NCBI GenBank assembly: GCA_937915865.1
Contig: CALGIG010000051.1
Location: 1 to 14,777 of the forward strand
Direction of reading: 5' to 3'
DNA from: an uncultured Prolixibacteraceae bacterium
Lineage (GTDB): Bacteria; Bacteroidota; Bacteroidia; Bacteroidales; Prolixibacteraceae
Length of the DNA: 14,777 nucleotides
The notes beneath the pieces are model-generated. The model saw only the letters and a list, made by a program, of their open reading frames with translations, was not told the origin of the DNA and made no database searches. Shown piece after piece: positions 8,528 to 14,777 of this stretch. The first letter of the stretch is position 1. The number at the start of each line of letters is the position of its first letter. Made by a program: the position numbers and the translations under genes.

Positions 8528-8532
8528 AGGAG
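8528..8532 (+). promoter_or_regulatory. Shine-Dalgarno AGGAG of the gene at 8542
   Basis: AGGAG lies 9 nt before the ATG at 8542. Strong Shine-Dalgarno motifs are uncommon in Bacteroidota, so it supports this start codon. Confidence 0.55.
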
Positions 8533-8541
8533 TAATTCCCG

Positions 8542-9654
8542 ATGATAAAAAGTAAGATTTTTAGGTACTTAGCATTAAGTTTTTTTGGAATTTTTGCTTT
8601 AATTGGTTTTGGTCTTACAGCAGGGTATCTGGCAGTAAAATTCCATCTGACAAACGACCCGGGTGTTGTCGACAAAAATGATCGTTATTTCCAGGAAATA
8701 CAAGACAAGTACGGGCATAACTCAGAAAACGAAACTTCAACTATTGATTATAGTGAGGCAAGACTGTTTCACGACATTGCCATTTTAGGCAAGTATTTTC
8801 CGACAAACGCTTATTACATTCAGAATGCCTATTTCGAAAGCCATAATCTGAAAGATGCCCAACGAATGCTTGAAGCTGTTAATATACACATGCAGGATAA
8901 TACTGAATACTTACAGGAAATTAAAGAATTTAATGAAAGTGTAAGCAAAGAAAATTCTGAAGTTAAAGCGGAAAGCATTTTTGAATGGATGAATATTCCT
9001 GAATGGAGAGATTTTAAACTGGCCGTTGCCAAAGATAAACCTTTGATCGACTCGGTGGCTACTGTTACAGGTGTTGAACCCCGATTAATTGTGTCGATGC
9101 TGGTTGGCGAGCAAATCAGGTTGTTTAATTCAAACCGCGAATCCTATAAAAAATGGATTGGCCCCTTAAAAATATTATCGGTTGAAACAACTTTTTCACT
9201 TGGGGTAACTGGCATAAAAATTCCAACTGCACAAAAAATAGAAAAGAACTTAAAAGACAGTTCATCAATATTTTACCTTGGTAAACGCTACGAGAACCTG
9301 CTCGATTTCAAAACAGGAAATGTTGCCCAGGAACGGTTCAAAAGGCTGACTTCGTACAAAAACCATTACTATTCGTATTTGTATGCCGCGCTTAATGTAA
9401 AACAGATTAAAATGCAATGGGAGCGGCTGGGGCACCCCATTAACGAACGCCCAGAAATTCTGGCCACCTTATATAATATTGGGTTCGAAGTTTCAGTCCC
9501 GAAAGAAAACCCGATCGTTGGAGGTTCAGGAATCAACATCAAAGGCAAAAAATACTCGTTCGGAGCTGTAGCTTACGAATTCTATTATTCAGGCGAACTG
9601 TTTGATTTATTCCCGTTCAAAAACTCGAAATTCGACTTTACAGATAATGTTTAG
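8542..9654 (+). CDS. Membrane-anchored lysozyme/transglycosylase-like protein of uncertain family
   Basis: A 370-residue protein with one N-terminal membrane helix (about 8-32, with no good cleavage site), so probably an inner-membrane anchor with a periplasmic body. Residues 60-150 look alpha-helical and acidic. Residues 175-315 read like a degenerate soluble-lytic-transglycosylase/lysozyme fold: VEPRLIVSMLVGEQ (178-191) resembles the helix bearing the catalytic Glu, making E190 the candidate; SLGVTGIKIPTAQKI (219-233) resembles the G-x-M-Q-x-P-x-T-A strand; ATLYNIGF (308-315) resembles the A-Y-N-x-G motif. The final segment (GGSGINIKGKKYSFGAVAYEF) looks unusual for the family. DUF1402-type proteins have a comparable layout. 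Its stop overlaps the next gene by 8 nt, so the two are translated together. The lytic role is inferred from motifs only. Confidence 0.6.
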   Translation: MIKSKIFRYLALSFFGIFALIGFGLTAGYLAVKFHLTNDPGVVDKNDRYFQEIQDKYGHNSENETSTIDYSEARLFHDIAILGKYFPTNAYYIQNAYFESHNLKDAQRMLEAVNIHMQDNTEYLQEIKEFNESVSKENSEVKAESIFEWMNIPEWRDFKLAVAKDKPLIDSVATVTGVEPRLIVSMLVGEQIRLFNSNRESYKKWIGPLKILSVETTFSLGVTGIKIPTAQKIEKNLKDSSSIFYLGKRYENLLDFKTGNVAQERFKRLTSYKNHYYSYLYAALNVKQIKMQWERLGHPINERPEILATLYNIGFEVSVPKENPIVGGSGINIKGKKYSFGAVAYEFYYSGELFDLFPFKNSKFDFTDNV

Positions 9655-10516
9655 ACCGAAACGAAACAGCCTCACTTTCGCCGGAAAAGTTCTGTTTTCG
9701 GTGCTTTGCCTCTTATGCGTTTTCGAAAGCCGCGCGCAGGAGCCCTGGACAAAAAATATTCCGTGGAAAAACCTGATGGATGGCCTGCAATACGCCGAAA
9801 TGGATGCACCCGACAAATCGGTAGTAAACGATTCGAAGCTCACCATCATGAAGATTGATGTGAACAAATTTGATTTTGAATTTCTGACCCGATCGGAGCA
9901 CGATCATGCCCGGACTGCCGAAGAATGGGCAACCGAATTCGACAAAAATATCGTTTTTAACGCCGGGATGTACCGCTACAACCGCACACAGTCGAATAAA
10001 GGGTACATGAAAAACTACAAGCATTTAAATAACCCGACCAAAAGCGCCTATTTCAATGCTATGCTGGCCATGCACCCCAAAGACAAAAGGAAACCTGAAT
10101 TTTCGATTATCGATATCACCCTTGAACCCTGGGAGAAGATCAGAAACGAATACCATTCGTTGTGCCAGGGAATGCGCATGATTAGCGGAAACGGCGAAGC
10201 AATGGAGTTTTCAAAACGTCCCGACCAGTCGTGCAGCATGATTTTGACTGCTACCGACACCATCGGGAATATGTACGTGGTGTTTACCCGCTCGCCTTAC
10301 ACGCACCGCACCATGATCAAATATTTGCAGGGATTGCCACTCAATCTGCGCACCACTGTTTACCTCGAAGGCGGCCCCGAAACTAGTCTGTACATCAATA
10401 CCGGCGATACGGTTATTGCCAAGTACGGCAGCTATGTTTCGAACTCGTGCAACAATGACGATAACGACCATTTCCGCCTGGTTCCGAATGTGATTGCGCT
10501 GAAAAAGAAAAAATAA
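9647..10516 (+). CDS. Secreted NAGPA/DUF2233-type phosphodiester glycosidase-like protein
   Basis: A 289-residue protein with a signal peptide (basic start, hydrophobic 15-26, cleavage after ESRA near residue 30). The body matches the NAGPA domain (PF09992): the beta strand FDKNIVFNAGMYR (about 98-110), a central MRMISGNGEA segment, and YLEGGPETSLYI (239-250), the G-G-x-S-x-x-L/F-like motif near the active site. Members of this fold remove a sugar from a phosphodiester (for example GlcNAc-1-phosphodiester); bacterial members are associated with envelope or exopolymer glycans. The ATG at 9647 lies inside the end of the upstream gene (ATGTTTAG overlap), which fixes the start and suggests translational coupling; a longer frame from 9602 lacks a signal peptide. 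The partner suggests a joint envelope-glycan role; the substrate is unknown. Confidence 0.82.
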   Translation: MFRPKRNSLTFAGKVLFSVLCLLCVFESRAQEPWTKNIPWKNLMDGLQYAEMDAPDKSVVNDSKLTIMKIDVNKFDFEFLTRSEHDHARTAEEWATEFDKNIVFNAGMYRYNRTQSNKGYMKNYKHLNNPTKSAYFNAMLAMHPKDKRKPEFSIIDITLEPWEKIRNEYHSLCQGMRMISGNGEAMEFSKRPDQSCSMILTATDTIGNMYVVFTRSPYTHRTMIKYLQGLPLNLRTTVYLEGGPETSLYINTGDTVIAKYGSYVSNSCNNDDNDHFRLVPNVIALKKKK

Positions 10517-10529
10517 GGAATAGCAGCCT

Positions 10530-10550
10530 GTACCAATTTTCAATTGGCAC
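10530..10550. repeat. Left copy of a 21-bp palindrome
   Basis: Arms GTACCAATT and AATTGGCAC flank TTC, with one mismatch between the arms. It sits between the convergent 3' ends of the NAGPA-like and RelE-type genes. A near copy at 13424-13444 matches at 19 of 21 positions. It may be a REP-type element; it has no following T tract, so it is a poor terminator. Confidence 0.6.
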
Positions 10551-10591
10551 TTAAAAAAACACATCTTCTGTTTAACGGGAGTCTTTTTTGC

Positions 10592-10864
10592 TTAAAATGG
10601 AGGAAAATCGTCGTAGAAGTTTTGCCGGGTTCCAAATTTTAGAAATTCGATGGTCCCTTTATCGATATAAACACCAAACCGGTACTGACCGTGCTTTATC
10701 TTAAAAAACTTACCACGACTTTGCAGAGGTTCGCAGTGCTTTATGTCGGCAATAACGTTAGCCCTTTCACAGTTTTCAATAACCGAGAATACGATTTCTG
10801 AAACGGATTTCGACTTCAGTTTTTTGATGTCTTTGATAAACGAACTCCTGAATTCAACATTCAT
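10592..10864 (-). CDS. RelE/ParE-family toxin of a type II toxin-antitoxin pair
   Basis: A 90-residue basic protein with the RelE/ParE layout: a short first strand (MNVEFRSSFIKDIKKL), Lys-rich helices, then antiparallel strands GKFFKIKHGQYRFGVYID and TIEFLKFGTRQNFYDDFP. RelE-type members cut mRNA in the ribosome and ParE-type members poison gyrase; the sequence alone does not decide which. Candidate catalytic or binding residues are in the QYRFG strand and the terminal GTRQNFY. It is the second gene of the pair: its ATG overlaps the antitoxin stop as ATGA, giving the usual antitoxin-first coupling. It should be repressed by the antitoxin-toxin complex at the shared promoter. Confidence 0.8.
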   Translation of the reverse strand: MNVEFRSSFIKDIKKLKSKSVSEIVFSVIENCERANVIADIKHCEPLQSRGKFFKIKHGQYRFGVYIDKGTIEFLKFGTRQNFYDDFPPF

Positions 10865-11061
10865 TTCAAGGCATTTAAAACATCAGTCTTGGTGGCTTTT
10901 GCTGTTTTACGTGCGGCCCGGCAGGCTTTTAGCATAGAAATATTTTCAAGCTCCTCGCCTGTGGCAATGGTGGCACTGGTCACACCATTCAAAAGCATTA
11001 CAGCATCGAGAATGCGTTTGGCTTTTGATTTATCTTTCACATTTATTACAATGGTTTCCAT
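10861..11061 (-). CDS. Antitoxin partner of the RelE/ParE-type toxin
   Basis: A 66-residue protein ending in an Ala/Lys-rich tail (MLKACRAARKTAKATKTDV). Its place directly before the toxin, with a 4-nt ATGA overlap, marks it as the antitoxin. The N-terminal half (METIVINVKDKSKAKRILDAVMLL) predicts a strand then a helix; the C-terminal tail would wrap the toxin. I do not recognise a named antitoxin family (RelB, PhD, HTH and others), and no clear ribbon-helix-helix or helix-turn-helix motif is visible. DNA binding for autoregulation is therefore unproven. Alternative: a small unrelated protein, less likely given the overlap. Confidence 0.7.
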   Translation of the reverse strand: METIVINVKDKSKAKRILDAVMLLNGVTSATIATGEELENISMLKACRAARKTAKATKTDVLNALK

Positions 11062-11077
11062 AGGGTTGAATTTGAAA

Positions 11078-11085
11078 CAAAGATA
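11078..11085 (-). promoter_or_regulatory. -7 element of the toxin-antitoxin operon
   Basis: Read on the minus strand this is TATCTTTG, an exact TAnnTTTG. It lies 16 nt upstream of the antitoxin ATG, so the leader would be about 10 nt. The -33 region is T-rich (CTTTTTC) rather than a clean TTTG. Confidence 0.5.
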
Positions 11086-11211
11086 TAAAAAAGCCTATAG
11101 AAAAAGGCGCTTATTTTGCTTTTGGCGCACTTAAACACATGCATACGCCTTTCGGCGGGGGAGCGATCATAAGCCGACATAAAAAGAAATAGATCGCGAA
11201 CTGAAAAAAAT

Positions 11212-11248
11212 AAAACCGCTTCCTTTACTCACAAGGCCAGCGGGTTTT
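11212..11248 (-). terminator. Terminator of the DUF6261-like gene
   Basis: AAAACCGCT (11212-11220) pairs with AGCGGGTTTT (11239-11248), with one bulged G. Read on the minus strand the stem is followed by TTTTATTTTTTT. It lies 24 nt past the stop of the DUF6261-like frame. The rest of 11086-11211 contains only short imperfect hairpins. Confidence 0.65.
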
Positions 11249-11271
11249 CTTTGTCCATCCACTCCAAAATT

Positions 11272-12019
11272 TTATTGCGTCGGCGTTTCTTTCTTTTCGG
11301 TTTTCGGTGTAGCTCGCCGCACCACCATATCCGAATAATATTTGCGTGCTGTGTTGAGCAAGTTTAGCGAGGTTTCGAAAAGTGGCGTGTTCACTGCCGT
11401 TGCCATAGCCAGAATATAGGCTGCAAACTCGCTGTATTCGTCCAGCGTTTCCTTGCGAACAACTTTCATGTTATAGGTTTCAGCCGAAGCTTCAACAACT
11501 ATCCGGTTGCCAAATAAGGCTTTAAATTTGTCGTTGGTTGTTTTCATGCGCTGCACATAGCGGTCGATCTGTAACAAGTTCACCTTTGCACTATAGTGCC
11601 GGACTGGTGAGTTCAGAAACAAGCTTGTCGATAGCAAGCGATTCGGCTTCGTAGTTTAGCTTGGCCAGGTTTTTAAATGTACAAAAAAAAATTGAAAGAC
11701 TTTTGCTTGCTTCAACTTCTTCTGCCACATCCGAAACAGCATATAACTTTAATGCCCGTGAGAAGGCTTCTATAGCCATATCGCGTTCGCCATCGGCGCT
11801 GGCAATTTTATCAGTTTCTTCGTTTTTGCGTATTTGAGCCAGCGCTTTTTCGTACAATGCAGATTGGCTGGTTAAAGCCTGCACGTACTTATTAAACGGC
11901 GCATTGGTGAGCAGAGCGGGGTCGATGGTTTCAAAATCGGACAAGTGACGTTTGATTAATTGACCGGCTTCCATATTAGTTAAAGCAGCAAGCCGTAAGG
12001 GTTCAAGTGTTTGTGCCAT
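11272..12019 (-). pseudogene. Frameshifted DUF6261-like gene
   Basis: Two overlapping minus-strand frames together read like one helical protein of about 240 residues, the size of Bacteroidota DUF6261 proteins (function unknown). The first, 11591-12019, starts at MAQTLEPLRLAALTNMEAG and ends with AIDKLVSELTSPAL-stop. The second, to 11272, continues with YSAKVNLLQIDRYVQRMKTTNDKF and ends TPKTEKKETPTQ. Dropping one base near 11594-11600 joins them as ...ELTSPA-YSAKVNLL..., which is what the family resemblance predicts. The shift lies at a perfect 12-bp palindrome GCACTATAGTGC (11588-11599). Both halves look otherwise healthy, so the shift is recent, a sequencing error, or less likely a programmed +1 event. 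The family call rests on remembered resemblance and on the helical, Ala/Glu/Lys-rich pattern. Confidence 0.6.
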
Positions 12020-12143
12020 AACGAAAAGAATTTAAGTGAAATTATGATACAATTCACAATATTCTTGCGATATGATAATAACATTCGAGTGGAAAATTTC
12101 GGCTTACAGCAAAATTTATGTTGTTTTTAAATATTTGAACCTC

Positions 12144-12361
12144 ATAAACCCGGTTTCCAATTCAAATCAAAATGCGGCAAGGTGGAAACCCAGTTTCTAA
12201 CCTGAATCAGTTGGCGGGGACTCAGAAACTCAGTTTCTATGCAGAATCGAACTTGCGGCAGGCCGGAAACTGAGTTTCTGAGCAGAATCCGGTTGGCGGG
12301 AGCCTGGAAACTCAGTTTCTGGGCAGAAGTAAGTTGGCGGCTGGTTGGAAACTGAGTTTTC
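12144..12361. repeat. Tandem array of six 40-41-bp units, each with a palindrome
   Basis: Units begin at 12144, 12184, 12224, 12265, 12306 and 12347 (last one partial). Each opens with a palindrome of the form GGAAACT-S-AGTTTCT (S = C or G, the only base between the arms). The rest of the unit is also shared: a GCAGAATC-like block, then GTTGGCGG, then a variable 4-5 bp. The first unit is the most diverged (AAACC-C-GGTTT) yet keeps the pairing. The conserved inter-palindrome blocks argue against CRISPR spacers. The array lies in a 490-bp gap (12020-12509) between two minus-strand genes; outside the array, 12020-12143 and 12362-12509 show no ORF or RNA that I can support. Confidence 0.85.
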
Positions 12362-12509
12362 GGGAAATATCTGAAAGTGATTGTTCGTGAAATAAAGGTT
12401 TTGGTTGAAAGAATAAATCGCCTGAACTATTGCAGATTTGTATTCGAACCAGCCATTCTGAACAATATTGGGCTATATCCGGAGGAGCTTGGGGGTGTTA
12501 GCGGTAGTT

Positions 12510-13373
12510 TTATTCTCCTGTATAAACCATATTTATTTTCGTCCCTGTAATTTCTGATATTACCTCATATGGAAACCATTTTGTCTTTATTGTAGGATTA
12601 TCAATCGGTCCTGAAATCTCCAGTAAACAAGGAATACCTCTCCCTTTGTTTTGCGTCTCCATAATTAATTCCAACAAATGATTTCCTTGGTTTGTCATTT
12701 TTTTTAAAAGAGTTGAATTTATTTTTCTGTTTACGTCTTCTAGTAATTCAACCTTTTTATCAAGTAAAGGAATAATGTCAAATTCTTTATCTTGCTTTTG
12801 CAAATCAGGTTTGACAATAGAACCCCAAGAGTCAAAGTCTGCCAATAAATTATCTCTCACTAAGGATAGTTTTAAGCAATGACCATTTACATCATCAGTT
12901 ATACTAATAGAGCCTGTCGGCAAGCCACAATGCTGAGAATAGTTTCGAAGTTTTGACAAAAAGCGATAAGCAAAATGGTCATCAAAACACTTAGATGTCA
13001 ATTCTTTGAATAAATTAAATTCTTCTGATTTATCTCCAAAAGTTCTTTTTAATCTAGTCTCTGTATGATCAATATATGTTCTTACAGATGATAATAAATT
13101 CAATATTAGTCTGTTTATATCTATAAACAGAGAAGAAAACTCGCTAGAGTCAAGTTTTGGATTAGCAATATATTGATTTAAATAGGAATCAATTCTGGTC
13201 TTAAAGTCTCCATAGTTAAGTTCGATTAAATTATAAAGAGCATTATCGAAATGAAATTTTTCAAGTTCATTAATCTCTTTCAAAATAATATCAAACTCGT
13301 CTTTAGCTAAAGTTCTGATATTATCAATAGTTGGTATATCAATAGTTCCAAGTGAATAAACCGTTTTTGTCAT
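12510..13373 (-). CDS. Unrecognised protein with a HEPN-like R-x4-H motif
   Basis: A 287-residue soluble protein of no family I can name. Residues 20-150 look fully alpha-helical (many Leu/Ile/Lys/Glu heptads), and FLSKLRNYSQHCGLP (138-152) contains R143-N-Y-S-Q-H148. This is the R-x4-H arrangement, with a polar residue after Arg, of the catalytic motif in HEPN RNases. The motif sits at the end of a long helix followed by a Gly-Leu-Pro turn, as in HEPN proteins. The C-terminal 120 residues mix helix and strand (LLEISGPIDNPTIKTKWFPYEV). The gene is visibly A+T-rich: the 60-base lines at 13081 and 13141 have 14 and 19 G+C, against 30 in the line at 13621 within the next gene, suggesting transfer. 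No antitoxin-type partner adjoins it. The RNase or defence role is inference only. Confidence 0.6.
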   Translation of the reverse strand: MTKTVYSLGTIDIPTIDNIRTLAKDEFDIILKEINELEKFHFDNALYNLIELNYGDFKTRIDSYLNQYIANPKLDSSEFSSLFIDINRLILNLLSSVRTYIDHTETRLKRTFGDKSEEFNLFKELTSKCFDDHFAYRFLSKLRNYSQHCGLPTGSISITDDVNGHCLKLSLVRDNLLADFDSWGSIVKPDLQKQDKEFDIIPLLDKKVELLEDVNRKINSTLLKKMTNQGNHLLELIMETQNKGRGIPCLLEISGPIDNPTIKTKWFPYEVISEITGTKINMVYTGE

Positions 13374-13423
13374 TGCTGAGTTTTTTTAAATTACCTTGTT
13401 CATTGGAATGTGTAACTTCGCTT

Positions 13424-13497
13424 GTGCCAATTTGCAATTGGCACTCTTAGAGACCGGATTTTTAATCCGACTTTAAAACGGATAACACTCCGATCTC
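13424..13497. repeat. REP-like cluster of consecutive palindromes, including the right copy of the 21-bp palindrome
   Basis: 13424-13444 is a perfect palindrome with arms GTGCCAATT and AATTGGCAC around TGC. It is followed by CGGATT-TTT-AATCCG (13455-13469) and CGGA-taacac-TCCG (13479-13492); GAGA (13450-13453) can also pair with TCTC (13494-13497) around both. This serial-hairpin layout resembles REP elements mobilised by REP-associated tyrosine transposases, but no such transposase is in the window. It lies just past the stop of the acyltransferase fusion and upstream of the HEPN-like gene. Part of it may also end the former's transcript (on the minus strand, CGGA/TCCG then TTTT). Confidence 0.55.
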
Positions 13498-13514
13498 AAT
13501 AATAAAAAAGTAGA

Positions 13515-14777
13515 TTACCTGCTTTTCGCCTCAACGATCTGCTGCCTCACCAACTCGTTCAGTTCTTCAGGAGTGCGGTTTTCAGGATAAACAGCTGGTA
13601 AAAACTCAACGCTGATGTGCTCGCCCCATTTTATCTTTTTGGCTCCCGACGACATGGCTTCGTAGGCGCCTTTAATCACAACCGGAACAACAGGCACGTT
13701 CAGTTTGGCGCTCAAAATAGCATACGTTTTTTTGAAAGATCCAATCTCGCCATCGAGCGTACGGGTTCCTTCGGGGAAAATAAGGATTTTCTTGCCCTGC
13801 TTTACCACTTCAGCCATTTTCTGAATCGAATGTTTCAGGTCGTTCGATAAATCCATAACAATTACATTACTGCGGCTGGCCACATATCGGCGTAAAGCAC
13901 TGTTTACATGGTCTTTCTTGGCATACGAGAAGGTATTTTTCAGTATATTTTTATCGAGATACGAAAGCACCAGGAAAGCGTCGAGCTTAGTTTCGTGGTT
14001 GGGTGCAAAAAAACACGGTCCTTCAGGAATATACTCCATCCCTTTTCCTTCAAACGAAAAGAAAAGCCTGAATGCACCACGAACTGCATGTACTGTTGGC
14101 CGAAGCATTGCCGAAGTTTTAGGTAAAATAACATCCGTTTCTTCTTTCAAATCGCCGGTCCAACCTTTATCCTGGGTCGTTTTATGAAAAAGTTTGTTTT
14201 TTTGAATGTGTTCGGCAATTTTCCTGACCGACTGAAATTTGGTTAACTGCTCTTCGCTGAATTTTATCCCAAAGCTTTTCTCAATAAAGTCAATCAGGCT
14301 CAGTTTTCCAAGCGAATCCATCGAAATGTCGAAAACCAAGTGGTGCTCAGGCAAAATATCCATGTCAACCTGGCTCTCGATAAATGTTTTAATGGCCAAA
14401 TATTCAGAAGTTTCAGAGTCGGCAGAAACTGCTTTTTTCTCTTGCTTTTTTTCGATTAATTCTGGGAATTTAAAACGCTGAAGTTTAGCCAATCGTGTGC
14501 GCGGCAACTCTGCATCGACAAGAGTAAATTGCATAATCCGTTTATACGAACTCATCGTTGTATTAAAAGGCCCAATAATGGTTTCTCGGAAATATTGTTT
14601 GGCATCTTCAATACCGTTTGCTGAAAGAAAATCGGAATCAGGAAGGATTAAGGCATGTAACATTTCGTTGTGCATAAAAACACCCGATTCTTTTATTGCC
14701 GGCGTAAATCCATCGAGTTTCATCTCAATTTCCACCGGATTAATATTCTTCCCGTTGGGCAGAACGATGATTTCTTT
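13515..14777 (-). CDS. AMP-ligase/acyl-carrier/PlsC acyltransferase fusion, 5' part outside the window
   Basis: The frame is open through the window edge, so the true start is off the right side; a GTG at 14735 is internal. Counting from the edge, 420 residues are visible. IIVLPNGKNINPVEIE (3-18) is the A10 motif at the end of AMP-forming acyl/acyl-CoA ligases, with the adenylation lysine K10. Residues about 125-200 form an acyl-carrier-like domain, with S155 in MDSLGKLSL as the phosphopantetheine site. A glycerol-phosphate acyltransferase (PlsC) domain follows (about 225-405), with NH261ETKLD266 (the H-x4-D motif), FPEGTR (334-339) and VPVVPVVIKGAYEA. The whole would activate a fatty acid, hold it as a thioester and transfer it to a lysophospholipid or similar acceptor, like an Aas enzyme with a built-in carrier. 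The acceptor is not known. Confidence 0.88.
   Translation of the reverse strand, partial: KEIIVLPNGKNINPVEIEMKLDGFTPAIKESGVFMHNEMLHALILPDSDFLSANGIEDAKQYFRETIIGPFNTTMSSYKRIMQFTLVDAELPRTRLAKLQRFKFPELIEKKQEKKAVSADSETSEYLAIKTFIESQVDMDILPEHHLVFDISMDSLGKLSLIDFIEKSFGIKFSEEQLTKFQSVRKIAEHIQKNKLFHKTTQDKGWTGDLKEETDVILPKTSAMLRPTVHAVRGAFRLFFSFEGKGMEYIPEGPCFFAPNHETKLDAFLVLSYLDKNILKNTFSYAKKDHVNSALRRYVASRSNVIVMDLSNDLKHSIQKMAEVVKQGKKILIFPEGTRTLDGEIGSFKKTYAILSAKLNVPVVPVVIKGAYEAMSSGAKKIKWGEHISVEFLPAVYPENRTPEELNELVRQQIVEAKSR

Noticed and set aside
10211..10564. 117-codon minus-strand ORF over the end of the NAGPA-like gene
   Set aside because: Antisense to conserved motifs of the NAGPA domain; no independent support.
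11588..11599. Programmed +1 frameshift site in the DUF6261-like gene
   Set aside because: No slippery heptamer, internal Shine-Dalgarno or downstream pseudoknot recognised; mutation or error is simpler.
12144..12361. CRISPR array
   Set aside because: The palindromes are evenly spaced, but the sequence between them is itself conserved, the units are only 40-41 bp with a 15-bp core, and no cas gene is present.
13424..13497. tRNA or structured RNA gene
   Set aside because: The hairpins do not form a cloverleaf and lack the conserved T-loop and anticodon-arm bases; a REP-like cluster explains them better.

Overview
The window looks like a chromosomal segment from a free-living or gut-type member of the Bacteroidota, probably near the Marinilabiliales/Prolixibacteraceae. 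This is inferred from gene families and from Bacteroidota-style promoters (-7 TAnnTTTG), not from a marker gene. No rRNA, tRNA, classical CRISPR array, transposase or integrase was found.

Left part (1-2630): a GNAT-type acetyltransferase on the minus strand diverges from a GlmU-like hexapeptide-repeat protein. Next comes a 338-base gap holding a possible decayed small ORF. The branched-chain aminotransferase gene ilvE follows, closed by a clear terminator.

Sugar-degradation part (2700-7450): a secreted, LacZ-architecture GH2 beta-galactosidase (plus) and a lipoprotein GH5 glycosidase (minus) converge on a hairpin terminator. No SusC/SusD pair is visible, so this is not a complete polysaccharide utilisation locus within the window.

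Cell-envelope part (7412-10516): a secreted M23 peptidase with a C-terminal LysM domain (minus) diverges from a two-gene operon. The operon holds a membrane-anchored protein with lysozyme/transglycosylase-like motifs, whose stop overlaps by 8 nt a secreted NAGPA/DUF2233-type phosphodiester glycosidase. The block suggests peptidoglycan or envelope-glycan processing.

Accessory part (10530-13500): this stretch lies between two copies of a 21-bp palindrome differing at two positions. It contains a RelE/ParE-type toxin-antitoxin pair, a frameshifted DUF6261-like gene, a tandem array of six 40-41-bp units each carrying a loop-less palindrome, and an A+T-rich gene for a protein of unknown family with a HEPN-like R-x4-H motif. 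It looks like an acquired or fast-evolving island and is the most interesting part.

Right edge (13515-14777): the 3' part of a large minus-strand lipid gene. It encodes the end of an AMP-forming acyl ligase fused to an acyl-carrier domain and a PlsC-type acyltransferase. Its 5' part lies beyond the window.
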